Shown here in pieces: positions 9,133 to 16,314 of a DNA stretch of 56,801 nucleotides. The stretch is from NCBI GenBank assembly GCA_959602045.1, contig CAUGRT010000014.1, forward strand, positions 1-56,801, given 5' to 3'. The notes beneath the pieces are model-generated. The model was not told the origin of the DNA. It did no database searches and saw nothing but the letters and a program-made list of their open reading frames with translations. The position numbers and the translations under genes were made by a program. Origin of the DNA: an uncultured Clostridia bacterium. Its GTDB lineage: Bacteria; Bacillota; Clostridia; UBA1381. Position 1 is the stretch's first letter; each line of letters opens with the position of its first letter.

Positions 9133-9149
9133 AGTTCGGGTGATTTATC

Positions 9150-9659
9150 ATGATTACGGCAATTGATTTTCGGATTCTGAATCTGATACAAAGAAAAATG
9201 CGGTGCAGATTTTTGGACTGCATGATGCCTAAAATATCCATGCTCGGAAATTTCGGCATCGTTTGGATTGTGTGCGCGGTTCTTTTTCTGGCAAGCGGCA
9301 AATATGAGGATATGGGCGAGGAGATTTTGTGGGGACTCATTTTCGGAGTTCTGTTCGGCAATTTATTACTAAAGCATTTGTTTGCGCGTCCTCGCCCTTT
9401 TCAGATTGACCGCACAAAATCCCTTTTGATAAAAGAACCGAAGGACTTTTCTTTTCCGTCGGGACATACGCTTTCCTCCGTAATCAGCGTTTGTGTCCTT
9501 TTGCATACGAATCTTTGGTTTGGAATTATTGGTGCGGCGTTATTTTTATTGATACTTTTTTCGAGGATGTATCTGTTTGTTCACTATCCAAGTGATATTT
9601 TGGGCGGAATCGGTTGGGGTATCCTCATATCCGAAACCGTGGTGCGATTTCAGCTATAG
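9150..9659 (+). CDS. PAP2-family membrane phosphatase
   Basis: 169 residues with about five hydrophobic segments and the complete acid-phosphatase signature: KHLFARPRP (motif 1), PSGHTLSS (motif 2) and SRMYLFVHYPSDILGG (motif 3, with the catalytic His and Asp). Members dephosphorylate lipid phosphates; some cleave undecaprenyl pyrophosphate and stand in for UppP. That is notable next to the uppP fragment at 8390-8582, but a link is only inference. The start is ATG at 9150 after GGGTGA. It is the first intact gene after the scar. Confidence 0.9.
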   Translation: MITAIDFRILNLIQRKMRCRFLDCMMPKISMLGNFGIVWIVCAVLFLASGKYEDMGEEILWGLIFGVLFGNLLLKHLFARPRPFQIDRTKSLLIKEPKDFSFPSGHTLSSVISVCVLLHTNLWFGIIGAALFLLILFSRMYLFVHYPSDILGGIGWGILISETVVRFQL

Positions 9660-9718
9660 AGAAGCTGAGAGGAATTGTCGATAGTATTCGCAAAAAAAGT
9701 CGGATTGTTGAAAATATG

Positions 9719-9763
9719 AAAAAATTCTCGTGCAGATTATTCAATTCGCATGAGAATTTTTTC
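9719..9763. terminator. Bidirectional terminator
   Basis: AAAAATTCTCGTGC (9721-9734) pairs with GCATGAGAATTTTT (9749-9762), with one mismatch, between the convergent PAP2 and TfoX-N genes. Confidence 0.8.
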
Positions 9764-9764
9764 A

Positions 9765-10079
9765 TTACCGTTTCTTTTTCGGCAAGGGCAATTCATCGTA
9801 CATTGCCTTGAATAATTCGGTCAACAGATTTTTATCATCAACCTGCTCCACCAAAAGCATGTCCTTTGCTCCGTCATACGGCGGTTCATATACCGTGTCG
9901 GGCAGCATGGCGCATGCTGACGGCACCGGCTTTACCAAAAGCCTGTTGTCGCACAGATAAGCGGCAATTTTTCCGTTATAATAAAGGATATATTCGCCCA
10001 TCATCTGACGGGAGGTGATTCCGTCAAGCGCCGATAACTGACTGATAATAAACGCTAAATATTCTTTGCTTGTTGCCAT
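9765..10079 (-). CDS. TfoX/Sxy N-terminal-domain protein
   Basis: 104 residues, the size of a stand-alone TfoX_N domain. Recognisable parts are the opening MATSKEYLAFIISQLSAL, the motif ITSRQMMGEYILYYNGKIAA and the central LLVKPVPSA. In Gammaproteobacteria TfoX regulates competence, but single-domain versions in Firmicutes have no established role. The ATG at 10079 is chosen because the family starts there; its AAAGGA is about 14 nt upstream, which is rather far. The gene is monocistronic, with its own promoter and terminator. Confidence 0.8.
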   Translation of the reverse strand: MATSKEYLAFIISQLSALDGITSRQMMGEYILYYNGKIAAYLCDNRLLVKPVPSACAMLPDTVYEPPYDGAKDMLLVEQVDDKNLLTELFKAMYDELPLPKKKR

Positions 10080-10107
10080 GATCGTTTTAACCGTCCTTTC
10101 CGATAGT

Positions 10108-10136
10108 ATTATAATACGGGAAAGAGTGCTTGTCAA
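10108..10136 (-). promoter_or_regulatory. Promoter of the TfoX-N gene
   Basis: Minus strand TTGACA (10131-10136), 17-bp spacer, TATAAT (10108-10113): a perfect sigma-A consensus. Confidence 0.85.
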
Positions 10137-10171
10137 TCATTGAATGAGTAAAATTTATCAATTTTGCAGAT

Positions 10172-10200
10172 TTGCAAAAAGGAGCGGATTGTGATATAAT
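10172..10200 (+). promoter_or_regulatory. Promoter of ruvC
   Basis: TTGCAA (10172-10177), 17-bp spacer, TATAAT (10195-10200). Confidence 0.75.
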
Positions 10201-10263
10201 AAGAAGCAATAGAGAAATTTTCCGCGTATGCCATCGGCGGCGGAATGGGAAAGGATTAACAGA

Positions 10264-10767
10264 ATGATTATCATAGGAATTGACCCCGGCTATGCGATTG
10301 TCGGGATTGGGGTAGTGGAGTATACCGGAAATCGGTTCAGAACCCTCGAATATAATGCGATTACAACTCCGGCAGGCATGCCTACGGTGGAGCGGCTGAA
10401 AAAAATTTATACAGAGATGACAAGCTATCTGGTTCGCTATGATCCGGACGCAGTGGCGATTGAAGAATTATTTTTTAACTCCAACCAGAAAACGGCAATC
10501 AATGTTGCCCAGGCGAGGGGTGTGCTTTTGGTGGCGGTGGCGAATGCCAATGTCCCGATCAGCGAATATACGCCTCTTCAAGTGAAGCAATCCGTTACCG
10601 GATATGGTCGGGCGGATAAGGGACAGGTTCAGCAGATGGTGAAAACGATTTTGGGATTGAATGCGATTCCGAAGCCGGATGACGCGGCGGATGCGCTGGC
10701 ACTTGCGATATGCCACGCCCATTCCAATAAAATGAACCGGATGCTCGGCATGAACGGCGTGCGTTAA
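10264..10767 (+). CDS. ruvC: Holliday junction resolvase RuvC
   Basis: 167 residues. It cleaves Holliday junctions symmetrically with RuvAB during recombination and repair. The four metal-binding acids of the RNase H-like fold are present: Asp7 in GIDPGYAIVG, Glu in AIEELFFN (near 67), and the Asp residues in PKPDDAADALALAICH. The ATG at 10264 gives the family start MIIIGIDPG; it has GGGAAAGGATT upstream. The usual partners ruvA and ruvB do not follow; the next gene is eda, after about 230 nt. The leader contains the GGCGGCGGAATGG element discussed in the findings. Confidence 0.95.
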   Translation: MIIIGIDPGYAIVGIGVVEYTGNRFRTLEYNAITTPAGMPTVERLKKIYTEMTSYLVRYDPDAVAIEELFFNSNQKTAINVAQARGVLLVAVANANVPISEYTPLQVKQSVTGYGRADKGQVQQMVKTILGLNAIPKPDDAADALALAICHAHSNKMNRMLGMNGVR

Positions 10768-10914
10768 TCGGACGGATCGGCGGATTCGATTTTTGAGGTT
10801 TTGCGGATTTTCAATCTTTACGGGGAAACATTCTATGCTGATTGGAAAACGAAATATTATTGAGTATTTTGTTTCCGTATGTGAGAAATTCTTTGGCTTT
10901 TTTTATGAAATATC

Positions 10915-10943
10915 TTGAAAAAACGATTTGATTGTGATACAAT
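10915..10943 (+). promoter_or_regulatory. Promoter of eda-kdgK
   Basis: TTGAAA (10915-10920), 17-bp spacer, TACAAT (10938-10943). A leader of about 50 nt follows. Confidence 0.75.
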
Positions 10944-11001
10944 GAAAATAACTTGTGAGTTTTTCGCGTTTGCGGATTCAAATTAAAGGAGGAGATTTTT
11001 T

Positions 11002-11643
11002 ATGGAAAAAGAACAAGTATTGAAATCTCTTACGGACTGCGGCTTGGTAGCGGTTGTAAGAGCGAATAATGCCGAGGAGGCAATCAGAATTTCAGACGCA
11101 TGCTTAGAGGGCGGTTGTACAGGAATTGAATTGACATTTACTGTCCCCGGCGCACATAAGGTTATTGAGGCTTTAGCAAATAAATATACAAACGGCGAAA
11201 TGATGTTGGGTGCCGGTACGGTTTTGGATAGTGAAACGGCAAGAATGGCGATTCTTTCGGGTGCAAATTTTGTAGTAAGCCCCGGCTTTAATGAGGATGC
11301 AGCAAAGCTTTGCAATCGTTACAGAGTTCCGTATATGCCGGGCTGCATGACAGTAACCGAGGTGCTTCGCGCAATGGAAGCCGGTGCGGATATTATTAAG
11401 ATTTTCCCGGCTGACTTGTTCGGTCCGAAGATTATCAAGGATATTAAGGGTCCTCTTCCGCAGGCAAAGATGATGCCGACAGGCGGTGTGGATGTTTCCA
11501 ATGTAGATCAGTGGATTAAGGCAGGCGCAGTTGCGGTTGGTGCCGGTTCTTCCTTGACAAAGGGCGCTAAGACCGGTGATTATGCGGCAATCACAGCAAC
11601 CGCTAAGGAATTTATCGCAAAGATTAAAGAAGCAAGAGCTTAA
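11002..11643 (+). CDS. eda: KDPG/KHG aldolase
   Basis: 213 residues, the usual length for 2-keto-3-deoxy-6-phosphogluconate aldolase, which splits KDPG into pyruvate and glyceraldehyde 3-phosphate. Visible family marks are VAVVRANNAEEA at the N-terminus, the phosphate-binding AGTVLDSETA, the Schiff-base lysine segment DIIKIFPADLFGP and the C-terminal MPTGGV. A strong AAAGGAGG precedes the ATG. With the KDG kinase 24 nt downstream it forms the last two steps of hexuronate (galacturonate/glucuronate) breakdown, consistent with pectin-type substrates. The upstream isomerase and dehydratase steps are not in the window. Confidence 0.93.
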   Translation: MEKEQVLKSLTDCGLVAVVRANNAEEAIRISDACLEGGCTGIELTFTVPGAHKVIEALANKYTNGEMMLGAGTVLDSETARMAILSGANFVVSPGFNEDAAKLCNRYRVPYMPGCMTVTEVLRAMEAGADIIKIFPADLFGPKIIKDIKGPLPQAKMMPTGGVDVSNVDQWIKAGAVAVGAGSSLTKGAKTGDYAAITATAKEFIAKIKEARA

Positions 11644-11667
11644 TTACATATAAAGGAGAACGAAACA

Positions 11668-12699
11668 ATGGCAAAGGTTGTTACAATGGGTGAGATCATG
11701 TTAAGACTTTCCACACCCAATAATGAAAAATTTATTCAGGCAGATGAATTTGACGTATGCTATGGCGGCGGAGAAGCAAATGTAGCGGTATCATTGGCAA
11801 ACTACGGTCATGACGCAGAATTTGTAACGAAGGTTCCGGAGAATCCGATCGGTGAATGTGCGGTTGCAGCATTGAGAAAAATGAATGTCGGAACAAAGCA
11901 TATCGCTAAGGGCGGCGAAAGACTGGGAATTTACTTCCTGGAAACCGGTGCGTCCATGCGTGCTTCCAATGTAGTTTATGACCGTGCACATTCCTCAATC
12001 GCAACGGCAACAGCGGCAGATTTTGACTTTGACGCGATTTTTGAGGGCGTGGACTGGTTCCATTTTACCGGAATCACACCGGCAATTTCCGACGCTGCGG
12101 CAGAATTGACCGAGGTAGCATTAAAGGCTGCAAAGAAGCACGGCGTTAAGGTTTCGGTAGATTTGAATTTCAGAAAGAAGCTTTGGACATCAGAAAAGGC
12201 ACAGAAGGTTATGACGAATCTGATGCAGTATGTTGACGTTTGTATCGGAAATGAGGAGGACGCTGAAAAGGTTCTGGGCTTTAAGCCGGGCGAAACAGAC
12301 GTTACCTCCGGTGATTTACAGCTTGCCGGTTATGAGAGCATTTTCAAGCAGATGGTGGACAAGTTCAATTTTGAATATGTGATTTCCTCCTTGAGAGTTT
12401 CAAAGTCAGCTTCGGATAATGGCTGGTCAGCTTGTATTTATTCAAGAGATACAAAGGAATTTTATCATTCCAAGGAATACAGAGTTCATCCGATCGTAGA
12501 CCGTGTCGGCGGCGGCGACAGCTTTGCAGGCGGTACAATCTGCGGTTTCTTGGATGGCAAGAACTTTAAGGATGCGTTGGAGTTTGGTGTTGCGGCTTCG
12601 GCTTTGAAGCACACCATTCCGGGCGACTTCAACCTTGTCAGCCGTGCAGATGTTGAGAATCTTGCAGGCGGCGATGGTTCGGGTCGAGTACAGAGATAA
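11668..12699 (+). CDS. kdgK: 2-keto-3-deoxygluconate kinase (PfkB family)
   Basis: 343 residues of the PfkB/ribokinase fold. It is predicted to phosphorylate KDG to KDPG, the substrate of the aldolase encoded 24 nt upstream. Seen in sequence: an N-terminal MGEIMLRLSTP strand, the sugar-binding CYGGGEANVAVSLANYG, and near the C-terminus the PfkB signature DRVGGGDSFAGGTICGF with the catalytic Asp. The ribosome binding site AAAGGAGAAC is strong. A stem-loop follows at 12702-12742. Sugar specificity is assigned from the neighbour; other PfkB sugar kinases look alike. Confidence 0.88.
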   Translation: MAKVVTMGEIMLRLSTPNNEKFIQADEFDVCYGGGEANVAVSLANYGHDAEFVTKVPENPIGECAVAALRKMNVGTKHIAKGGERLGIYFLETGASMRASNVVYDRAHSSIATATAADFDFDAIFEGVDWFHFTGITPAISDAAAELTEVALKAAKKHGVKVSVDLNFRKKLWTSEKAQKVMTNLMQYVDVCIGNEEDAEKVLGFKPGETDVTSGDLQLAGYESIFKQMVDKFNFEYVISSLRVSKSASDNGWSACIYSRDTKEFYHSKEYRVHPIVDRVGGGDSFAGGTICGFLDGKNFKDALEFGVAASALKHTIPGDFNLVSRADVENLAGGDGSGRVQR

Positions 12700-12701
12700 G
12701 G

Positions 12702-12742
12702 ATCTAAATATGGGGTGACATATTCGTCACCCCGTATTTAGA
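12702..12742. terminator. Long stem-loop between kdgK and the convergent oxidoreductase gene
   Basis: ATCTAAATA and GGGGTGA at 12702-12718 pair with TCACCCC and TATTTAGAT at 12726-12742 (about 17 bp, one mismatch). There is no T run, so it may act as a weak terminator or a 3'-end stabiliser. Confidence 0.65.
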
Positions 12743-12779
12743 TTGCAGACAAAATATCGGCAGAACACCTCAATCGCGG

Positions 12780-13748
12780 CTATAGCATAACGGAATTTTC
12801 GAGGATTCTTTCAATCAGTTTAACGCTTGCCTGAGAGCTTTCGGGTGTTACAATTTTTGGCTGAATGTTCTTTTCGATACACGAAACAAAATATTCGATT
12901 TCACCGCCGTAGCCGTCCGTATTGGAAATATTGATTCCGGTATCGGTATTTGTATTTTCTATTGTTATTTCAATTTCTTCACCGTTTTTCAGCATTTTGC
13001 CACCGCTGTAATTGAGTGCTCCGTTTGTAAATACTGCGCTAAAGCTTGCTTCGAACGGAATATTGTAATTATACCAGGTTGCTTCCGCCGTTACAATGCA
13101 GTTGTCATATACCAACTCCGACACAATAAAATCATTGTTATCCTTCAATTTGTGATATACACCGCTGACCTCATTCGGTTCACCAAGCACATATTGAACA
13201 AAATCAATATCATGGATAGATAAGTCGATGGGAGTGCCTCCGCTTTTCTCAAGATCACGCATCCAATCCTCCCAGCTCCAGTCGGGAATCGACGAAATGC
13301 GCTTCATATCAAGGCGCAGTAAATCGCCCAATTCTTTGGAATCAATCACATTTTTCAGATATATATACGCTTTCATAAATCGTACGACATGCGCAGTCAT
13401 AAAAATTTTACCCGATTTTTTCACAGACGATAAAATGGCTTCTGTGTCCGCGGTTGTAAGACTCATCGGTTTTTCGCATAATACGTTGATACCTTTTTCG
13501 AGAGCCTTTATACTCATTTCGCGATGCATATAACTCGGCGTGCAAATATCCACGTAATCGGGATTTTCATTTTCAAGAAGCTCCTCATAGCTTGAATAAA
13601 TATGGATTTTTTCATTATTAACTTTTTCTTTTGCCATATCTGTACGTACATCGCATACTGCAATGACATCGGCATTTTCAATATTCTTGTAGCAGTTAAA
13701 ATGGTAGCCGCCCATTCCACCGATTCCGATCAATGCAACCTTTATCAT
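12780..13748 (-). CDS. Gfo/Idh/MocA-family oxidoreductase
   Basis: 322 residues. The N-terminal Rossmann domain has the dinucleotide motif GIGGMGGYHFNCY and the acidic turn VCDVRTD, followed by the family motif CEKPMSLTTAD near residue 95. The C-terminal half is the alpha/beta substrate domain. Such enzymes oxidise or reduce sugars and polyols such as inositols and sugar acids; the substrate is unknown. Its ATG overlaps the stop of the upstream isomerase gene (ATGA), and GGAGG precedes it, so the two are translationally coupled. The pair is divergent from an AraC regulator, its likely controller. Confidence 0.9.
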   Translation of the reverse strand: MIKVALIGIGGMGGYHFNCYKNIENADVIAVCDVRTDMAKEKVNNEKIHIYSSYEELLENENPDYVDICTPSYMHREMSIKALEKGINVLCEKPMSLTTADTEAILSSVKKSGKIFMTAHVVRFMKAYIYLKNVIDSKELGDLLRLDMKRISSIPDWSWEDWMRDLEKSGGTPIDLSIHDIDFVQYVLGEPNEVSGVYHKLKDNNDFIVSELVYDNCIVTAEATWYNYNIPFEASFSAVFTNGALNYSGGKMLKNGEEIEITIENTNTDTGINISNTDGYGGEIEYFVSCIEKNIQPKIVTPESSQASVKLIERILENSVML

Positions 13749-14560
13749 ATCAATTCCTCCAATAACACTTTTGCATGCTTAATATCTTCAATCTGCTGAT
13801 CGCCCAAAATTTCACGTTCAATTGTGAGCGGACCATTATAGCCGATTTCTTTTAATCTTTGAATAAACATCGGAAAATTCACCTTTCCATCACCGAGGGG
13901 CTTCTCTTCACCGAGTTCGTGACCGTTTGTTGGATAGCATCCGTCCTTTGCGTGAATATCACGCACATATTCGCCGAATACATCAAGCGCGTCAATTGGG
14001 TTTGCCTTGCCATAAAGTATCAGATTTGCAGGGTCAAGATTGATACCAAGATTTCCTGTCCCTATATCCTCGATGGTTCTTCTTAATGTGACCGGGGTTT
14101 CTTGACCGGTTTCAAAAAGGAAGTATTGCCCGTTTTCTTTTACATGCTCTGCCACATTTTTTAATGCCGCAACAATTGCACGATATTGTTCAGTTGCGAG
14201 GACTTCGGGTAAGAAACCTACATGCGTTGCAATGTTTTCTACTCCAAGCATTTTTGCAAAATCCGAACCGTGCTTAAGCTCGTTCATTCTTTTAAAACGA
14301 TATTCGGCAGGTACCAGTCCGAGCGTTAACGGGCCGTCAGTAAAATTCCAAGCCTGAGGACCGCTCCAGCCACACCAGAAGGTTGAAATGCTAACGTCAT
14401 ATTTTTGACAGTAACCCTTTATTTTTTCTGCCATTTCTTCTGTCATAAGTCTTTGTCGCCAGCAGCACAACTGACAGGAATTAAAACCCATTTCCCGAAG
14501 CTTTGCAAATTTTTCTTCAATCTGCTCATTATCAAGATTGATTAATACACCTAATTTCAT
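13745..14560 (-). CDS. Sugar phosphate isomerase/epimerase (TIM barrel)
   Basis: 271 residues of the xylose-isomerase-like TIM-barrel (AP endonuclease 2) superfamily. Metal-ligand and barrel motifs are visible: GFNSCQLCCW early, THVGFLPE, YFLFETGQE with the glutamate ligand, GINLDPANL, VRDIHAKDG and PLTIERE near the end. It probably isomerises or epimerises a sugar handled by the coupled oxidoreductase. The ATG at 14560 has AAAGGAG nine bases upstream; the open frame extends only three more codons. A second relative of this fold stands at 55937-56767. Confidence 0.88.
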   Translation of the reverse strand: MKLGVLINLDNEQIEEKFAKLREMGFNSCQLCCWRQRLMTEEMAEKIKGYCQKYDVSISTFWCGWSGPQAWNFTDGPLTLGLVPAEYRFKRMNELKHGSDFAKMLGVENIATHVGFLPEVLATEQYRAIVAALKNVAEHVKENGQYFLFETGQETPVTLRRTIEDIGTGNLGINLDPANLILYGKANPIDALDVFGEYVRDIHAKDGCYPTNGHELGEEKPLGDGKVNFPMFIQRLKEIGYNGPLTIEREILGDQQIEDIKHAKVLLEELI

Positions 14561-14676
14561 GAAAATCATCTCCTTTAAATTTTCGTTGACTTTTTGATGC
14601 TTTTATTATATACTTAAAGTGAGAGAAAAGCAATGAACAGTTTTGATTATAATTAGCACGATTTTGAGGTGATATT

Positions 14677-15504
14677 GTGAATGATATATTATTGTATGAA
14701 GATATTTCGGAAATTGAGCAGGGGTTTCCGATTAAAATACGAAAATACAATGCCGCGGAATTTTCTCCGCACTGGCATGAGCATATTGAACTTTTGCATA
14801 TCCTTTCGGGCAGCGGCAGCTTTTTTTGTAACTCGAATCGTTTTGAGGCGCAGGAGGGCGAAACGATTATTGTGAATAGCAATGAGCTTCATTCCATGCA
14901 GTCCGATAAATCGGTTGAATATATATGCGCCATTATCAATCCGTCAATATTTAATGATACGGAATGTAAAAATATTATCTTAGAGTCGAAAATAGCGGAG
15001 GATGAATTGATAACAGCAGCGTTTGGGCGTATTTTGGAGAAAGCGACTCATGCCGGCAGCTGCTCCGATATGATCATAAAAGGGGAGATCTATCTGCTCA
15101 TGGCATATCTTATTGAAAATTATACCGCTATGCAGCTGTCCGAATTTGAATATGAAACGCGAATCGGCAGAATGAAAAAGATCAATATGCTTTTGGATTA
15201 TATCCATGAAAATTACAACCAACCGATTTCAACATCGAATTTGGCAAAGATGTATTATGTTACCGAGAGTCATTTGTGCCGTATATTCAAGCAATCTGTG
15301 GGTATGACAATTCTGGAGTACATAAACTGTTTTCGTATTGGGAAAGCGGCTATACTTTTAAAGAATACCGATGAAAGCATTTCGGATATAGCGCAAAGCG
15401 TCGGCTATGATAATCTGAATTATTTTGACCGGTTGTTTAAACGATATAAACATATGCCGCCAAAGGAATATCGGGAAAGAAACTTTTTATGTAAATCCTT
15501 TTAA
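14677..15504 (+). CDS. AraC-family transcriptional regulator with cupin domain
   Basis: 275 residues, GTG start after GAGGTGAT. The N-terminal part is a cupin sensor (FSPHWHEHIELLHILSGSGS), which usually binds a small sugar-like effector. The last 100 residues hold the two AraC helix-turn-helix motifs (STSNLAKMYYVTESHLCRIF and DIAQSVGYDNLNYFDRLFKR). It is divergent from the isomerase-oxidoreductase operon with 116 nt between the starts, so it probably activates that operon in response to its substrate. The target is inference from position. Confidence 0.92.
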   Translation: MNDILLYEDISEIEQGFPIKIRKYNAAEFSPHWHEHIELLHILSGSGSFFCNSNRFEAQEGETIIVNSNELHSMQSDKSVEYICAIINPSIFNDTECKNIILESKIAEDELITAAFGRILEKATHAGSCSDMIIKGEIYLLMAYLIENYTAMQLSEFEYETRIGRMKKINMLLDYIHENYNQPISTSNLAKMYYVTESHLCRIFKQSVGMTILEYINCFRIGKAAILLKNTDESISDIAQSVGYDNLNYFDRLFKRYKHMPPKEYRERNFLCKSF

Positions 15505-15517
15505 TTCTGTTTGTTTG

Positions 15518-15578
15518 AAATCTCCTTGATATTTTAGGGTTAATAAACCATTTACTATGATATCACAGGAGATTTTTT
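15518..15578. terminator. Terminator between araC-type and xre genes
   Basis: AAATCTCCTTGATAT (15518-15532) pairs imperfectly with GATATCACAGGAGATTT (about 15558-15574) across a loop of about 25 nt, with a T run on the plus strand. Confidence 0.6.
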
Positions 15579-15601
15579 ATCTATATTTATACCGTGAATT
15601 T

Positions 15602-15928
15602 TTAATTTGTTTGAGATGAATTACTTTCAAGACCTAATAAAATATTTACCGCATGCTGTAAGTCGGCATGATCATGATATGCCTGTATCAGCTTTTTATC
15701 ATGAGCGGTTAATTCGTTATTATCAAGGTGAATGTCAAGAAGCTCGCTCGGTGATACATTTAAAGCAATACAAATGCCGGCAAGCAAATCCACATCGGGG
15801 CGATTTAAACCCTGCTCCCAATTCGATACACGGGAATTTGATACGCCGATTTTATCGGCAAGCTGTTTTTGCGACATTTTATTTTGCTTCCGGTATAGGC
15901 TGATACGCTTACCTATTTCATAACTCAT
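15602..15928 (-). CDS. XRE-family helix-turn-helix repressor
   Basis: 108 residues. The N-terminal 60 residues are a Cro/C1 helix-turn-helix (RISLYRKQNKMSQKQLADKI, GVSNSRVSNWEQGLNRPD) and the remainder is a short helical tail. The ATG at 15928 is eight bases after GGAG and is preferred to the upstream GTG and ATG. It is divergent from a second, smaller XRE gene at 16082, with two sigma-A promoters between them. The arrangement resembles a two-repressor switch, but no phage genes are present. Confidence 0.88.
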   Translation of the reverse strand: MSYEIGKRISLYRKQNKMSQKQLADKIGVSNSRVSNWEQGLNRPDVDLLAGICIALNVSPSELLDIHLDNNELTAHDKKLIQAYHDHADLQHAVNILLGLESNSSQTN

Positions 15929-15948
15929 TAACATCACTCCTTCTGTAT

Positions 15949-15977
15949 ATTATAGCAGAAAATCTTAAAGCCGTCAA
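15949..15977 (-). promoter_or_regulatory. Promoter of the minus-strand xre gene
   Basis: Minus strand TTGACG (15972-15977), 17-bp spacer, TATAAT (15949-15954). Confidence 0.8.
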
Positions 15978-16006
15978 TAAAATTTCAGAAATTATTGAAA
16001 AATCCC

Positions 16007-16035
16007 TTGACAATACAGTAAAGCTGATATATAAT
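16007..16035 (+). promoter_or_regulatory. Promoter of the xre-SLH transcript
   Basis: TTGACA (16007-16012), 17-bp spacer, TATAAT (16030-16035): perfect consensus. The spacer contains an ACAGT half-site (16015-16019). Confidence 0.88.
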
Positions 16036-16045
16036 AATCTAAAAT

Positions 16046-16058
16046 ACAGTTATACTGT
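16046..16058 (+). promoter_or_regulatory. Probable XRE operator
   Basis: ACAGT-TAT-ACTGT is a perfect 13-bp palindrome located at about +5 to +17 of the predicted transcript. Its half-site recurs in the promoter spacer. Position and shape suit repression by one of the two adjacent XRE proteins. Confidence 0.6.
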
Positions 16059-16081
16059 AAACAGGAAAGGAGAGGTGCGAA

Positions 16082-16291
16082 ATGCAGGTATATGAAAAAG
16101 TACGGAATTACATAATTGACCACGGAATCAAACAAACCGTTGTGGCTAAAAAATGCGGTATATCCATCTCAACGTTTAACGCTATTTTAAACGGCAAGCG
16201 CACGATGTATGCTGACGATTTGAGAGCGATATGTTTTGCATTAAATGTCAGCCCGGAGTTTTTTATTGAGTTTGGAAAATTAAGCGCATGA
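16082..16291 (+). CDS. Small XRE/Cro-like DNA-binding protein
   Basis: 69 residues, essentially only a Cro/C1 helix-turn-helix (IKQTVVAKKCGISISTFNAI and LNGKRTMYADDLRAICFALN). AGGAGAGG stands just upstream of the ATG. It begins a transcript that runs, after 23 nt, into the SLH surface protein gene, so it probably autoregulates and thereby controls that protein. The palindrome at 16046-16058 is the likely operator. A single-domain Cro-like protein leading a surface protein gene is unusual. Confidence 0.85.
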   Translation: MQVYEKVRNYIIDHGIKQTVVAKKCGISISTFNAILNGKRTMYADDLRAICFALNVSPEFFIEFGKLSA

Positions 16292-16314
16292 ATATCATAA
16301 AGGAGTTTTAGACA

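Noticed and set aside
10264..10767. A full ruvCAB operon
   Set aside because: Only ruvC is present; the following genes are eda and kdgK.
15602..16291. Prophage remnant at the divergent XRE genes
   Set aside because: No integrase, structural or lysis gene is near, and no attachment-site repeat was seen; the pair is better read as a chromosomal switch.
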